A stretch of 15,117 nt of DNA. Origin: an uncultured Oscillospiraceae bacterium. GTDB taxonomy: Bacteria > Bacillota > Clostridia > Oscillospirales > Oscillospiraceae. Below the pieces are notes generated by a model. It saw only the letters and a list, made by a program, of their open reading frames with translations. It was not told the origin of the DNA and ran no database searches. Position numbers and translations under genes: made by a program. Position 1 is the stretch's first letter. Each line of letters opens with the position of its first letter. Location: NCBI GenBank assembly GCA_947624465.1, contig CANQKJ010000020.1:1-15117 (forward strand), given 5' to 3'. Shown piece after piece: positions 1-7,595 of this stretch.

Positions 1-135
1 CGCCCGGATGGTATCGCTGGTCTGGGTCTTGGTGGCGGCCACCAGGGTGATCTCAGCGGGGTCCCGGCCGGCGGCGCGGGCGGCCGCCGCGATGTTTTCC
101 CGCACCTTCGCGATGTTCTCGGCGATGGACGGCAT
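1..135 (-). CDS. yggS: YggS/YlmE family PLP-binding protein, N-terminal part (runs off left edge)
   Basis: Only the first 45 codons are in the window, read leftwards from an ATG at 135-133. The translation opens MPSIAENIAKVRENIAAAA and continues through PAEITLVAATKTQ. This is the typical start of the YggS/YlmE/PLPBP family: an N-terminal helix, then the first beta strand ending in V-A-(A/V)-(T/S)-K, where the lysine forms the Schiff base with pyridoxal phosphate. The family is a cytosolic PLP carrier/homeostasis protein with a TIM-barrel fold and no known catalytic reaction. The ATG lies one base after the stop of the upstream HlyD-like gene (TGAGATG), so translation is probably coupled. In Firmicutes ylmE usually sits in the ylm cell-division cluster near sepF, which would lie beyond the left edge; that is inference. 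Confidence is good for the family, but the fragment is short. Confidence 0.85.
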   Translation of the reverse strand, partial: MPSIAENIAKVRENIAAAARAAGRDPAEITLVAATKTQTSDTIRA

Positions 136-136
136 C

Positions 137-1411
137 TCAGCGCACCACCTTTCCGTCGAACAGGCCGGCGGTGGTCAGGATCAGCTCGTCCCCGGGGCGG
201 AGACGGTCCCGGGCGTTCTCATCCACCGGGCGCACCAGATAATAGGTGTCGGCGGTGTAGACCACCTCCACCTCCTGCTTCTCCGCCTGAGAGCTGACCA
301 GGGTGTAGACGTAGTAGTGGTTCACCTCTTTGGAGCCGGTGACGTTGCCGTCCCCGTCGGTCACGTCCTCGGCGACGGTGTCCACCCCCAGGGCCCGCCG
401 GGGGATGCGGATGCCCTGGATCTCGTCCAGGATCACGTCCACCGTCTGCACCCGCAGCAGGGTGGTGTCCGCCAGCTGGGACCGGGCGGAGAAGACGGCC
501 AGCGTCCGGTCCTCCCCCACCGCCAGCCGCTCCAGGGTCATGGTGACCTCTCCGTACCAGCCGTCGGAGAAGGAGACGAGGTAGCGCCTGCCCTCCGCCA
601 GACCGGGGCTGCCCCCCGGCAGCAGGGCGGCGAAATACCAGGTGGAGCCGGTGATGAGCTTGCCGGCGGCGGAGGGGTCCCCGGAGCGCTGCCCGTCCAG
701 CAGGGCGGCGAGCTGTTCGGCGGTGAGGTCGTCCAGCATATCGGGGGTGACGGCGCTCTCCCAGCCATCGGTCTCGCCGGAGAACACGCCGGAGAAGGGG
801 GCGTATACCGTCTGGGACACCTGGCCCATGGAGCGGGTCAGATCGGCCAGCTGGGACTGCTTGTCCGCGATGAGGCGGCTCAGGTCGCCGGCGGCGCCGT
901 CCTCAAAGAGGAGGGTCCGGCGGAACACGGAGGTGCGCAGGGACAGGACGGCGCCGTCCAGAGCGGACAGGTCGCCGGCGGCGGACAGGGAGCGGAGCTC
1001 CACCAGGGCGTCCACGATCTGATCGTCCAGGGCGGCGGCGTCCGCCGTGCCGGAGGCGCCCGCGCTGAGGGCGTATTGGAGCTGCCCGATCTCCGACTGC
1101 AGGGAGCGGATGGACTGGCGGATGTTCAGCGCGGAGGGGTCGCTGTAAAAGAGGGCCACCGCGTCCCCCGCCGCGGCCTTCTCGCCCTCGGCCAGGATCA
1201 GGTCCAGGTAGCCGCTGCCGCCGGGCAGGACGGACTCCTCCCGCACCACCACGCCCCGGCTCTCCAACCCCACCCGCTCGGTGTAGGAGTAGGCGGTGGT
1301 GGTGACCAGGTCCGTCCGCCAGGCCTGAAAGATGTACACGGCCAGATAGGCCAGCACGCCGATGCACAGCACGGCGACCAGTATTTTCGGGGTCAGCTTG
1401 CTCTCTTTCAT
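137..1411 (-). CDS. HlyD-like single-pass membrane protein (periplasmic-adaptor fold)
   Basis: The product is 424 aa. A short basic N-terminus (MKESKLTPK) precedes one membrane helix at about residues 9-30, so the bulk should be extracytoplasmic. A lipoyl/biotinyl-like half motif (GEKAAAGDAVALFYS, about 76-90) is followed by a predicted helical/coiled segment (about 95-200), then the second half motif TVYAPFSGVFSG (about 201-212). Beta-rich C-terminal segments follow, including GIRIPRRALGVD. This is the layout of HlyD/MFP efflux adaptors. No ABC or RND transporter gene is adjacent, so a classical export role is not supported by context. The gene lies between hfq and yggS/ylmE, which suggests a housekeeping envelope or division-linked role (inference). 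The start ATG at 1411-1409 has a weak AAAGG about 11 bases upstream. The stop nearly abuts the next gene. Confidence 0.8.
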   Translation of the reverse strand: MKESKLTPKILVAVLCIGVLAYLAVYIFQAWRTDLVTTTAYSYTERVGLESRGVVVREESVLPGGSGYLDLILAEGEKAAAGDAVALFYSDPSALNIRQSIRSLQSEIGQLQYALSAGASGTADAAALDDQIVDALVELRSLSAAGDLSALDGAVLSLRTSVFRRTLLFEDGAAGDLSRLIADKQSQLADLTRSMGQVSQTVYAPFSGVFSGETDGWESAVTPDMLDDLTAEQLAALLDGQRSGDPSAAGKLITGSTWYFAALLPGGSPGLAEGRRYLVSFSDGWYGEVTMTLERLAVGEDRTLAVFSARSQLADTTLLRVQTVDVILDEIQGIRIPRRALGVDTVAEDVTDGDGNVTGSKEVNHYYVYTLVSSQAEKQEVEVVYTADTYYLVRPVDENARDRLRPGDELILTTAGLFDGKVVR

Positions 1412-1470
1412 GGGTGGATCAGACCTTTCCGCGGGTTCTCTCTGTAAGGGGGCGGCGGGCCGGGGGGCCG

Positions 1471-1716
1471 TCAGCCCTCGTCGATGGTCAGGGGATGCTC
1501 CGGGGTTATGGTGGAGATGGCGTGCTTGTAGATGACCTGCTGCTTGCCGTCGGACACCACGATGACCACATAGGGGTCGAAGCCGGTGATGACCCCCCGG
1601 AGCTGGTAACCGTTCATCAGGAACACGGTGACCCGTGCGGCCATCCGGCGGGCGGAGGACAAAAAGGCGTCCTGGAGGTTGGGCTGTCTGTTGACAGCGA
1701 CGGTGGAAATACTCAT
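1471..1716 (-). CDS. hfq: RNA chaperone Hfq
   Basis: The product is 81 aa, the usual length for Firmicute Hfq. It starts MSISTVAVNRQPNLQDAFL. The Sm1 motif (FLMNGYQLRGVITGFDPYVV, about 32-51) and the diagnostic Sm2 motif (YKHAISTI, about 63-70) are intact, as are the N-terminal Q/D-F residues of the proximal RNA-binding face. Hfq forms a hexameric ring that binds sRNAs and A-rich or U-rich mRNA segments. The ATG at 1716-1714 was chosen because AAAGGAG lies directly upstream and the translation from it matches the family. The frame stays open further upstream, but that extension lies inside miaA. The gene follows miaA as in many bacteria. Translation may be controlled by the hairpin at 1721-1764. 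The tail is short (PEHPLTIDEG), without the long C-terminal extension of enterobacterial Hfq. Confidence 0.97.
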   Translation of the reverse strand: MSISTVAVNRQPNLQDAFLSSARRMAARVTVFLMNGYQLRGVITGFDPYVVIVVSDGKQQVIYKHAISTITPEHPLTIDEG

Positions 1717-1720
1717 AGAT

Positions 1721-1764
1721 CGCACTCCTTTTCTGTATAGCCGGTCAGAGCCGGCCTGAGTGCG
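1721..1764 (-). promoter_or_regulatory. Hairpin overlapping the hfq Shine-Dalgarno, starting just after the miaA stop
   Basis: On the mRNA (minus) strand, CGCACTC (1764-1758) begins one base after the miaA TAG stop. It can pair perfectly with GAGTGCG (1727-1721), which contains the GAG of the hfq Shine-Dalgarno AAAGGAG. Nested inside is a second stem, GCCGG/CCGGC (1755-1751 with 1744-1740, six-base loop). A ribosome terminating on miaA would cover the 5' arm and free the Shine-Dalgarno, so this looks like a translational-coupling device. The pairing is seen in the sequence; the function is inference. Confidence 0.5.
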
Positions 1765-1765
1765 T

Positions 1766-2710
1766 CTATTGTAAACCGCTGTCGGCGGCGAGTTTCGTCG
1801 AAAACGCGAGGGCGGATGAAAAATCCGGGATCTTATCCCACAGGAACCAGTGGGTGCCCTGATTTCGCCGGAACCAGGTGAGCTGCCGCTTGGCGTACTG
1901 CCGCGAGCGGAGCTTGACCTCATCCGCCCCTTCGGATACCGGCCGGCCCTCCAGGATGGCGGCGGCGATCTCCTTGTAGCCGATGGCCTGCATGGCGGTG
2001 CAGCCGGGGGGGATGCCCTCCGCCAGCAGCCGGCGGACCTCCTGTTCCAGGCCCCGCTCCATCATCCCGTCCACCCGCCGGTCGATGCGCTCCCACAGAT
2101 CGGCCCGGTCCTTGAAACTCAAAGCGATGGTCAGGGGCGCGTACCGGTCCGGGACCTGCCGGCTCTCCCGGTCGTGCTGGGTGATGGTCTTCCCCGTGGA
2201 CAGATATACCTCCAGCGCCCGGACGATCCGCTTTTCGTCGTTGGGATGGATGCGGGCGGCGGCCTCCGGGTCTACCCGCTCCAACTGGGCCCGGAGCGCT
2301 GGAAGGCCCTCGGCTTTTACCCGCGCCTGCAATTCCTCCCGGAGGCCGGAGGCGGCCTCAAAGGGGGCGAACCGCCGCCCGGCGATCAGGTGGTCAATGT
2401 ACAGCCCGGTCCCCCCGGCGATGATGGGCAGCCTCCCCCGGGCCATGATGCCGTCCACCACGGGGACGGCCTCCTCCACATACCGGGCCACCGACCAGTT
2501 CTCCTCCGGGTCGGCCACGTCGATCATGTGGTGGGGGACGCCCCCCATCTCCTCCGCCGTGGGCTTGGCGGTGCCGATGTCCATCCGGCGGTAGATCTGC
2601 ATGGAGTCGGCGGAGACCACCTCGCCGTTCAGGGCCTTGGCCAGCGCCGCCGCCAGGGCGGTCTTGCCGGACGCGGTGGGGCCGCAGACGACCAGCACAT
2701 TGGGCTTCAC
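1766..2710 (-). CDS. miaA: tRNA dimethylallyltransferase MiaA
   Basis: The product is 314 aa, the normal length. MiaA transfers the dimethylallyl group from DMAPP to N6 of A37 in tRNAs reading UNN codons, the first step to i6A/ms2i6A, in the cytosol. Visible motifs are the P-loop GPTASGKT (10-17), SADSMQIYRRMDIGTAKP (33-50, with the catalytic-loop Asp35), GGTGLY (99-104), the HPNDEKRIVRALEVY segment, and the C-terminal RQYAKRQLTWFR that holds the tRNA substrate. The start is GTG at 2710-2708, preceded by GGGAGGTGA at good spacing. It is the first gene of the minus-strand operon, driven by the promoter at 2749-2777, and lies 49 bases upstream of hfq, a classic pairing. The stop is TAG at 1768-1766. 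Confidence 0.97.
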   Translation of the reverse strand: MKPNVLVVCGPTASGKTALAAALAKALNGEVVSADSMQIYRRMDIGTAKPTAEEMGGVPHHMIDVADPEENWSVARYVEEAVPVVDGIMARGRLPIIAGGTGLYIDHLIAGRRFAPFEAASGLREELQARVKAEGLPALRAQLERVDPEAAARIHPNDEKRIVRALEVYLSTGKTITQHDRESRQVPDRYAPLTIALSFKDRADLWERIDRRVDGMMERGLEQEVRRLLAEGIPPGCTAMQAIGYKEIAAAILEGRPVSEGADEVKLRSRQYAKRQLTWFRRNQGTHWFLWDKIPDFSSALAFSTKLAADSGLQ

Positions 2711-2748
2711 GGCCTCACCTCCCGGATAGCGATATCATTACAGGTTAC

Positions 2749-2777
2749 ATAATAACACAACCCCGGCCCGGTTTCAA
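2749..2777 (-). promoter_or_regulatory. Sigma-A-type promoter for miaA-hfq operon
   Basis: Read on the minus strand, TTGAAA (2777-2772) and TATTAT (2754-2749) are separated by exactly 17 bases. The match to the housekeeping consensus is strong and lies about 40 bases upstream of the miaA GTG. It stands back to back with the helicase promoter, with 47 bases between the two -35 boxes. Confidence 0.8.
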
Positions 2778-2824
2778 CGAAAAAATCGCGACGAAAAATG
2801 ACGGGCGAAAACCGGAACCCGCTC

Positions 2825-2853
2825 TTGCGCCGGGCGGCTTGATCTGGTATAAT
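2825..2853 (+). promoter_or_regulatory. Sigma-A-type promoter with extended -10 for the helicase operon
   Basis: TTGCGC (2825-2830), a 17-base spacer and a perfect TATAAT (2848-2853) preceded by TGG, an extended -10 element. Transcription should start near 2860, giving a leader of about 95 bases before the helicase ATG at 2955. It is divergent from the miaA promoter. Confidence 0.8.
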
Positions 2854-2913
2854 ATCCTGTCATCATGTGGCCCCGTGGAGGGCCGCCGCCCCGAGGCCGG
2901 CGAAAGGGCCCCG

Positions 2914-2932
2914 CCGTCCGCCCGGCGGACGG
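2914..2932 (+). promoter_or_regulatory. GC-rich hairpin in the helicase 5' leader
   Basis: CCGTCCGC (2914-2921) and GCGGACGG (2925-2932) form a perfect 8-bp stem with a three-base loop. It sits immediately upstream of the ribosome-binding site (AAAGGAAG, about 2937-2944) of the DEAD-box helicase. It has no U-tract, so it is not a terminator. A role in controlling helicase translation is possible but unproven; chance pairing in GC-rich DNA is the main alternative. Confidence 0.4.
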
Positions 2933-2954
2933 TGAGAAAGGAAGATACCGTTTT

Positions 2955-4832
2955 ATGAATTTCCGCGAGCTGGGGCTCAACGCCCCCATCCTGCGCGCCC
3001 TCACTCAGGCGGGCTACACCGAGCCCACCCCCATTCAGCGGCAGGCCATCCCCCCGGCCCTGGCGGGGCGGGACGTGCTGGGCTGCGCCCAGACCGGCAC
3101 CGGCAAGACCTGCGCCTTCGCCGCCCCCATCCTCCAGCGGCTGGACGGGAGCCGCCTCAGGCCCAGGGTCATCCGGGCGCTGATTTTGACGCCCACCCGG
3201 GAGCTGGCCATCCAGATCCAGAACTCCTTCACGGCCTACGGGCGCAATCTGCCCCTGAAGTCCGCCGTCATCTTCGGCGGGGTGGGCCAGCAGCCCCAGG
3301 TGGACGCCATCCGGGCGGGGCTGGACATTTTGGTGGCCACCCCCGGCCGTCTGCTGGACCTCCAGGGGCAGGACCTGCTGGACCTGTCCCACATCGAGAT
3401 CTTCGTGCTGGACGAGGCCGACCGGATGCTGGACATGGGCTTCATCCACGATGTGAAGCGGGTGCTGAAGCTGCTGCCGGAGAAGAAGCAGACCATGCTG
3501 TTCTCCGCCACTATGCCCCCGGAGGTCATGGGGCTGGTGAACGGCCTGCTCCATGATTACGTGCGGGTGGCGGTGGACCCGGTGTCCTCCCCGGTGGAGG
3601 CCATCGAGCAGTCCCTCTACTACGTGGACAAGGCCAACAAGACCAGGCTGCTGGCCCACCTGATGAACGAGAAAAATATCCCCTCCGCCCTGGTGTTCTC
3701 CCGGACCAAGCACGGGGCCAACCGCATCGCGGGGGATCTGGTCAAACGGGGCATCTCCGCCGCCGCCATCCACGGGAACAAGAGCCAGACCGCCCGGGTC
3801 CAGGCCCTGTCCGACTTCAAGGCGGGCCGCATCCGGGTGCTGGTGGCCACCGACATCGCCGCCCGGGGCATCGACATCGAGGACCTGCCCTGCGTGTTCA
3901 ACTACAACCTGCCCGACGTGCCCGAGACCTACGTCCACCGCATCGGCCGGACCGGCCGGGCGGGGAAGGGCGGCGTCGCCATCGCCTTCTGCCAGTTCGA
4001 CGAGAAGGAGGAGCTGCGGGGGGTTGAAAAACTGCTGGGCAAGCCCATCCCCGTGGTGGAGGACCACCCCTTCCCCATGGAGAACTTCGACCCGCCCATG
4101 AAGGATAAGCACGGCAAGATCGTCAACGCCGAGGACGCCGAGGCCCGTGCCGCCGCCAAGGAGCGCCGCCGGGAGCGGGACGCCGAAAACAAGGCCCGGG
4201 CGGAGGAGCGGAAGCAGGCCGCCAAACAGCCCGCCCCCGCCCCCAAGCCCGCGCCCGCCCCCGCCAAAGAGCCGGAAGAGGAGTCCTGGACGCCCAGGCT
4301 CCGCCTGGACCGGCCCCTGTCCGCCGGGGTGCGCCAGGGGAGGCTGGAGGACACCCTCCCGGCGGAACCCTCCATGCCCGCCGCCGACTTCTACAAGCCC
4401 AACCCCCTGGACTCCGACGTGATCATGGACGCCACGGCGCGGCTGCTGGCCCCCCGCAAGTCCCCGTCCGGCCAGTCCCGCCCCCAGCCCCAACAGCGGG
4501 AGCGGGGGGAGCGGGCCAATCCCAAGAGCGCCAGAGAGGAGCGGCGGCAGTCCGCCCGGGACAAACAGCGGGAGGAGAAGCGGCAGGCCGCCCAGACCAA
4601 GGCCCGCCAGGAGAAGAAGTCCGCCCCGGCCCAGCCGGACAAAAAGCAGCCCGACCGGCCCAAACAGGAGCAAAAGCCGGCGGAACAGCCCCGGCAGGGA
4701 CAGCCCGCCTCCCGCAAAAAGAGGCGCCGCCGCGGCAACCGGCCGGCGGGGGAGGTCCGCCCCGCGGGCGGGCAGAAGGACTCCACCCAGCAGCAGTCCC
4801 TCATGCGGCCATATTATCTGAGCGATGACTGA
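2955..4832 (+). CDS. DEAD-box ATP-dependent RNA helicase (RhlE/CshA type) with long basic tail
   Basis: The product is 625 aa from the ATG at 2955, preceded by AAAGGAAG. The frame is open upstream to 2865, but that part is non-family GC-rich sequence. All helicase motifs are present in order: Q motif GYTEPTPIQ (20-28), Walker A AQTGTGKT (45-52), PTRELAIQ (80-87), TPGRL (129-133), DEAD (153-156), SAT (184-186), [12 protein letters not shown] (298-309) and [10 protein letters not shown] (328-337). The core ends near residue 370. The remaining roughly 240 residues are low-complexity, rich in Lys, Arg, Gln, Ala and Pro, and contain [11 protein letters not shown] near the end. This is likely a disordered RNA-binding tail. 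The protein unwinds structured RNA in ribosome assembly or mRNA decay, often in the cold. It is first in the plus-strand operon and its end overlaps the next gene by 8 bases. Confidence 0.95.
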   Translation: MNFRELGLNAPILRALTQAGYTEPTPIQRQAIPPALAGRDVLGCAQTGTGKTCAFAAPILQRLDGSRLRPRVIRALILTPTRELAIQIQNSFTAYGRNLPLKSAVIFGGVGQQPQVDAIRAGLDILVATPGRLLDLQGQDLLDLSHIEIFVLDEADRMLDMGFIHDVKRVLKLLPEKKQTMLFSATMPPEVMGLVNGLLHDYVRVAVDPVSSPVEAIEQSLYYVDKANKTRLLAHLMNEKNIPSALVFSRTKHGANRIAGDLVKRGISAAAIHGNKSQTARVQALSDFKAGRIRVLVATDIAARGIDIEDLPCVFNYNLPDVPETYVHRIGRTGRAGKGGVAIAFCQFDEKEELRGVEKLLGKPIPVVEDHPFPMENFDPPMKDKHGKIVNAEDAEARAAAKERRRERDAENKARAEERKQAAKQPAPAPKPAPAPAKEPEEESWTPRLRLDRPLSAGVRQGRLEDTLPAEPSMPAADFYKPNPLDSDVIMDATARLLAPRKSPSGQSRPQPQQRERGERANPKSAREERRQSARDKQREEKRQAAQTKARQEKKSAPAQPDKKQPDRPKQEQKPAEQPRQGQPASRKKRRRRGNRPAGEVRPAGGQKDSTQQQSLMRPYYLSDD

Positions 4833-5697
4833 ACGCGGCGGAAGGCGGACGGCCCTCCGGGTTTTGCGGGCGCTCGTCATCCTGGCGGTCGCCGCCGCCC
4901 TGGGCGCGGCGTGGTTCCACTGGCAGTGCTGGGGGCTGATGACCACCAGGGCCGAGCTGACCCTGGACCGCCTGCCGGCGGGGTTCGACGGATTCAAGAT
5001 CGTCCACCTGTCCGACCTCCACGGCCACGAGTACGGGGAGGGGAACGGGGACCTGCTGGAGCGGGTGGCGGCGGAGGAGCCGGACATCATCGTGATGACC
5101 GGGGACTTCATCGACCGGGCGGAGCAGCTGGAGATGATCCCGGCCCTGGCGGAGGGCCTCAGCGCCATCGCCCCCACCTACTATGTCACCGGCAACCACG
5201 AGTGGGCCACCGGCACCAACACGGTGCGGGCGCTGAAGCCCCTGCTGAACGACCACGGGGTGACCACCCTCACCAACCGCTATGAGGTACTGGAGCGGAA
5301 CGGCGACAAACTGGTGCTGGCCGGGGTGGACGACCCCAACGGCTTCGGCGACCAGAAGACCCCGGAGGAGCTGGCGGAGGAAATCGGGGCGGAGCAGCCG
5401 GGGCTGTATACCGTCCTGCTGGCCCACCGCAACACCGAGTTCGAGCGCTACGCCGCCGCCGGGTACGACCTGGTGCTGTCCGGCCACGGCCACGGCGGCA
5501 TCGTCCGCCTGCCCTTTACCGACGGGCTGGTCGGCGCCAACCGGGCGTTCTTCCCCACCTACATGGCGGGGATGTATACCGGGACGGGCAGCGTCCTCTA
5601 TGTGTCCCGGGGGCTGGGGAACAACACCGTCCCCTTCCCCGGATTCCGGCTGTTCAACCGGCCGGAGGTGGTGAGCCTGACCCTCCGGGCGGGATAA
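4825..5697 (+). CDS. Membrane-anchored calcineurin-like metallophosphoesterase (YkuE/YaeI type)
   Basis: The product is 290 aa. A basic N-terminus is followed by one membrane helix (about 11-33, [20 protein letters not shown]). The metal ligands of the calcineurin-like fold are all visible: D64 and H66 in SDLHGH, D94 in TGDFID, N124-H125 in GNHE, H201 in LAHR, and H221/H223 in SGHGHGG. Relatives such as YkuE and YaeI are binuclear-metal phosphoesterases, some implicated in hydrolysing membrane-lipid or UDP-lipid precursors; the substrate here is unknown. The ATG sits inside the end of the helicase (ATGACTGA) with no clear Shine-Dalgarno of its own, so it is probably translated by coupling. 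MnmG follows 17 bases after its stop. Confidence 0.9.
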   Translation: MTERGGRRTALRVLRALVILAVAAALGAAWFHWQCWGLMTTRAELTLDRLPAGFDGFKIVHLSDLHGHEYGEGNGDLLERVAAEEPDIIVMTGDFIDRAEQLEMIPALAEGLSAIAPTYYVTGNHEWATGTNTVRALKPLLNDHGVTTLTNRYEVLERNGDKLVLAGVDDPNGFGDQKTPEELAEEIGAEQPGLYTVLLAHRNTEFERYAAAGYDLVLSGHGHGGIVRLPFTDGLVGANRAFFPTYMAGMYTGTGSVLYVSRGLGNNTVPFPGFRLFNRPEVVSLTLRAG

Positions 5698-5714
5698 AAG
5701 AAGAAGGTTCCCTT

Positions 5715-7577
5715 ATGGATTTTGACGCGGGACAATTCGATATCGCCGTCATCGGCGCGGGCCACGCGGGCATCGAGGCCGCCTTGGCCGCCGCGCGCCT
5801 GGGGATGCGGACCCTGTGCTTCACCGTCAATCTGGACGCGGTGGGCAATATGCCCTGCAATCCCGCCATCGGCGGCACCGGCAAGGGCCAGCTGGTCCGG
5901 GAGATCGACGCCCTGGGGGGCGAGATGGGCAGGGCCGCGGACAAAGCCTGCATCCAATACCGGATGCTCAACCGGGGCAAGGGTCCCGCCGTGTGGTCCC
6001 TCCGCGCCCAGGCCGATCGCCGCCGCTACCAGGAGGTCATGAAGCACACCCTGGAACTGCAGGAAAACCTGTGGGTCAAGCAGGCGGAGGTCACCGAAAT
6101 TCTGACAGAGGACGGGGCCGTCTCCGCCGTCCGCACCGCCACCGGGGCCACCTATCGGGTGAAGGCCGCCGTCGTGGCCAGCGGCACCTATCTGGGGGGC
6201 CGCACCATCGTGGGGGAGGTCGCCCGCGCCTCTGGGCCGGACGGCATGGCGGCGGCCGCCGCCCTCACCGATTGCCTAAGAGGGCTGGGCCTGTCCCTCC
6301 GCCGGTTCAAGACGGGCACGCCCCCCCGCATCCACCGGCGGAGCGTGGACTTCTCCAAGCTGGAAAAACAGGAGGGGGACCCCGACGCCTCCCCCTTCTC
6401 CTACACCACCGATATTTCCCCGGAAAACCGGGCGGTGTGCTGGCTCACCTGGACCAACGAGCGCACCCACCAGGTCATCCGGGACAACCTGGACCGCTCC
6501 CCCCTGTTCTCCGGGGTCATCCAGGGCGTGGGGCCCCGCTACTGCCCCTCCATCGAGGACAAGGTGGTCCGCTTCCCGGACAAGCCCCGGCACCAGCTCT
6601 TTTTGGAACCCATGGGGCTGAACACCGAGGAGCTGTATTTGCAGGGATTCTCCTCCTCTCTCCCGGAGGAGGTGCAGCTCCAAATGCTCCACACCGTCCC
6701 CGGCCTGGAGCGGGCGGAGATGACGAGGGCGGCCTACGCCATCGAGTACGACTGCGTGGACCCCACCGAGCTGCTGCCCACATTGGAGTGCAAAAAAGTC
6801 TCCGGCCTCTACGGGGCGGGGCAGTTCAACGGCTCCTCCGGCTACGAGGAGGCCGCCGCCCAGGGCCTGGTGGCGGGGGTCAACGCCGCCCTCAAGCTCA
6901 AGGGCGAGCCGCCCCTGATTTTGACCCGGATGGACGGCTACATCGGGGTGCTGATCGACGACCTGGTGACAAAAGGCACCAGCGAACCCTACCGGGTGAT
7001 GACCTCCCGGACGGAGTACCGGCTGCTCCACCGGCACGACAACGCCGATCAGCGGCTCACCGCCATCGGCCATCGGGTGGGGCTGGTATCCGCGGAGCGG
7101 CTGTCCGCCGTGGAGAAGAAATACGCCGCCGTGGACCGGGAGATACGCCGCCTGGAACACACCGGCGCGCCGCCCTCCCCGGAGCTGGACAGGTTTCTGG
7201 CGGAGCGGGGAGAGCCTCCCTGTCCCCACGGGGCGCGGCTCATCGACCTGCTGCGGCGACCCCGGCTGGGGTACGCCGAACTGGCCCCCTTCGACTTAGG
7301 AAGGCCGGCCCTTTCCCGGGAGATCGCGGAGCAGGTGGAGATCTCCGTGAAGTACGAGGGGTACATCCAGCGCCAGGCCCGGCAGGTGGAGGAGATGAAG
7401 CGGCTGGAGGCCCGGCCCCTGCCGGCGGACATCGACTACCTGTCCATCCGGGGCCTCCGGCTGGAGGCGCGGCAGAAGCTGGACAGAATCAGGCCGCTGA
7501 ACATCGGCCAGGCGGGCCGCATCTCCGGGGTGTCCCCGGCGGACGTGGCCGCGCTGATGATCTATTTGGAAAAATAG
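5715..7577 (+). CDS. mnmG: tRNA uridine-5-carboxymethylaminomethyl modification enzyme MnmG (GidA)
   Basis: The product is 620 aa, full length for the family. With MnmE it installs the (carboxymethyl)aminomethyl group at C5 of wobble U34 in tRNAs reading split codon boxes, using FAD, NADH and methylene-THF. Visible features are the FAD Rossmann motif [11 protein letters not shown] (13-23), [13 protein letters not shown] (48-60, with the conserved Cys at 48), [19 protein letters not shown] (85-103), Cys277 in [10 protein letters not shown], and the second GidA signature around [20 protein letters not shown]. The ATG has AGAAGG upstream (about 5702-5707). It is not beside mnmE, rnpA or rsmG as in many Firmicutes, but between a phosphoesterase and a Mur ligase. 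The long FAD-independent C-terminal domain rules out the shorter paralogue TrmFO. Confidence 0.97.
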   Translation: MDFDAGQFDIAVIGAGHAGIEAALAAARLGMRTLCFTVNLDAVGNMPCNPAIGGTGKGQLVREIDALGGEMGRAADKACIQYRMLNRGKGPAVWSLRAQADRRRYQEVMKHTLELQENLWVKQAEVTEILTEDGAVSAVRTATGATYRVKAAVVASGTYLGGRTIVGEVARASGPDGMAAAAALTDCLRGLGLSLRRFKTGTPPRIHRRSVDFSKLEKQEGDPDASPFSYTTDISPENRAVCWLTWTNERTHQVIRDNLDRSPLFSGVIQGVGPRYCPSIEDKVVRFPDKPRHQLFLEPMGLNTEELYLQGFSSSLPEEVQLQMLHTVPGLERAEMTRAAYAIEYDCVDPTELLPTLECKKVSGLYGAGQFNGSSGYEEAAAQGLVAGVNAALKLKGEPPLILTRMDGYIGVLIDDLVTKGTSEPYRVMTSRTEYRLLHRHDNADQRLTAIGHRVGLVSAERLSAVEKKYAAVDREIRRLEHTGAPPSPELDRFLAERGEPPCPHGARLIDLLRRPRLGYAELAPFDLGRPALSREIAEQVEISVKYEGYIQRQARQVEEMKRLEARPLPADIDYLSIRGLRLEARQKLDRIRPLNIGQAGRISGVSPADVAALMIYLEK

Positions 7578-7595
7578 AGAATTGAGGGTGTTACC

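Noticed and set aside
8..1447. A 479-codon plus-strand open frame across the HlyD-like gene
   Set aside because: The product is Gly/Gln/Val/His-rich with no motifs. The minus-strand reading has a membrane helix, lipoyl-like motifs and good operon context.
1691..1720. Plus-strand TTGACA with a CATAGAT -10-like box inside the start of hfq, a possible antisense promoter
   Set aside because: The -10 is poor, the bases are explained by hfq codons and its start, and nothing downstream on the plus strand would be expressed except miaA antisense.
1471..1923. A longer hfq start giving a 150-residue protein
   Set aside because: The extension lies inside miaA in another frame, has no Hfq homology, and the ATG at 1716 has a good Shine-Dalgarno.
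2865..2954. A longer helicase start giving 655 residues
   Set aside because: The added 30 residues are encoded by the GC hairpin leader, do not resemble the family, and the ATG at 2955 has AAAGGAAG upstream.
2745..5177. An 810-codon open frame on the minus strand opposite the helicase and phosphoesterase
   Set aside because: It is the antisense of genes with complete family motifs. Its product is Gly/Leu/Val/His/Gln-rich without domains, as expected when G/C-ending codons suppress stops on the other strand.
5816..7585. A 589-codon plus-strand open frame in another phase inside mnmG
   Set aside because: It is a Pro/Arg/Gly-rich shadow of mnmG, whose reading frame contains every MnmG signature.
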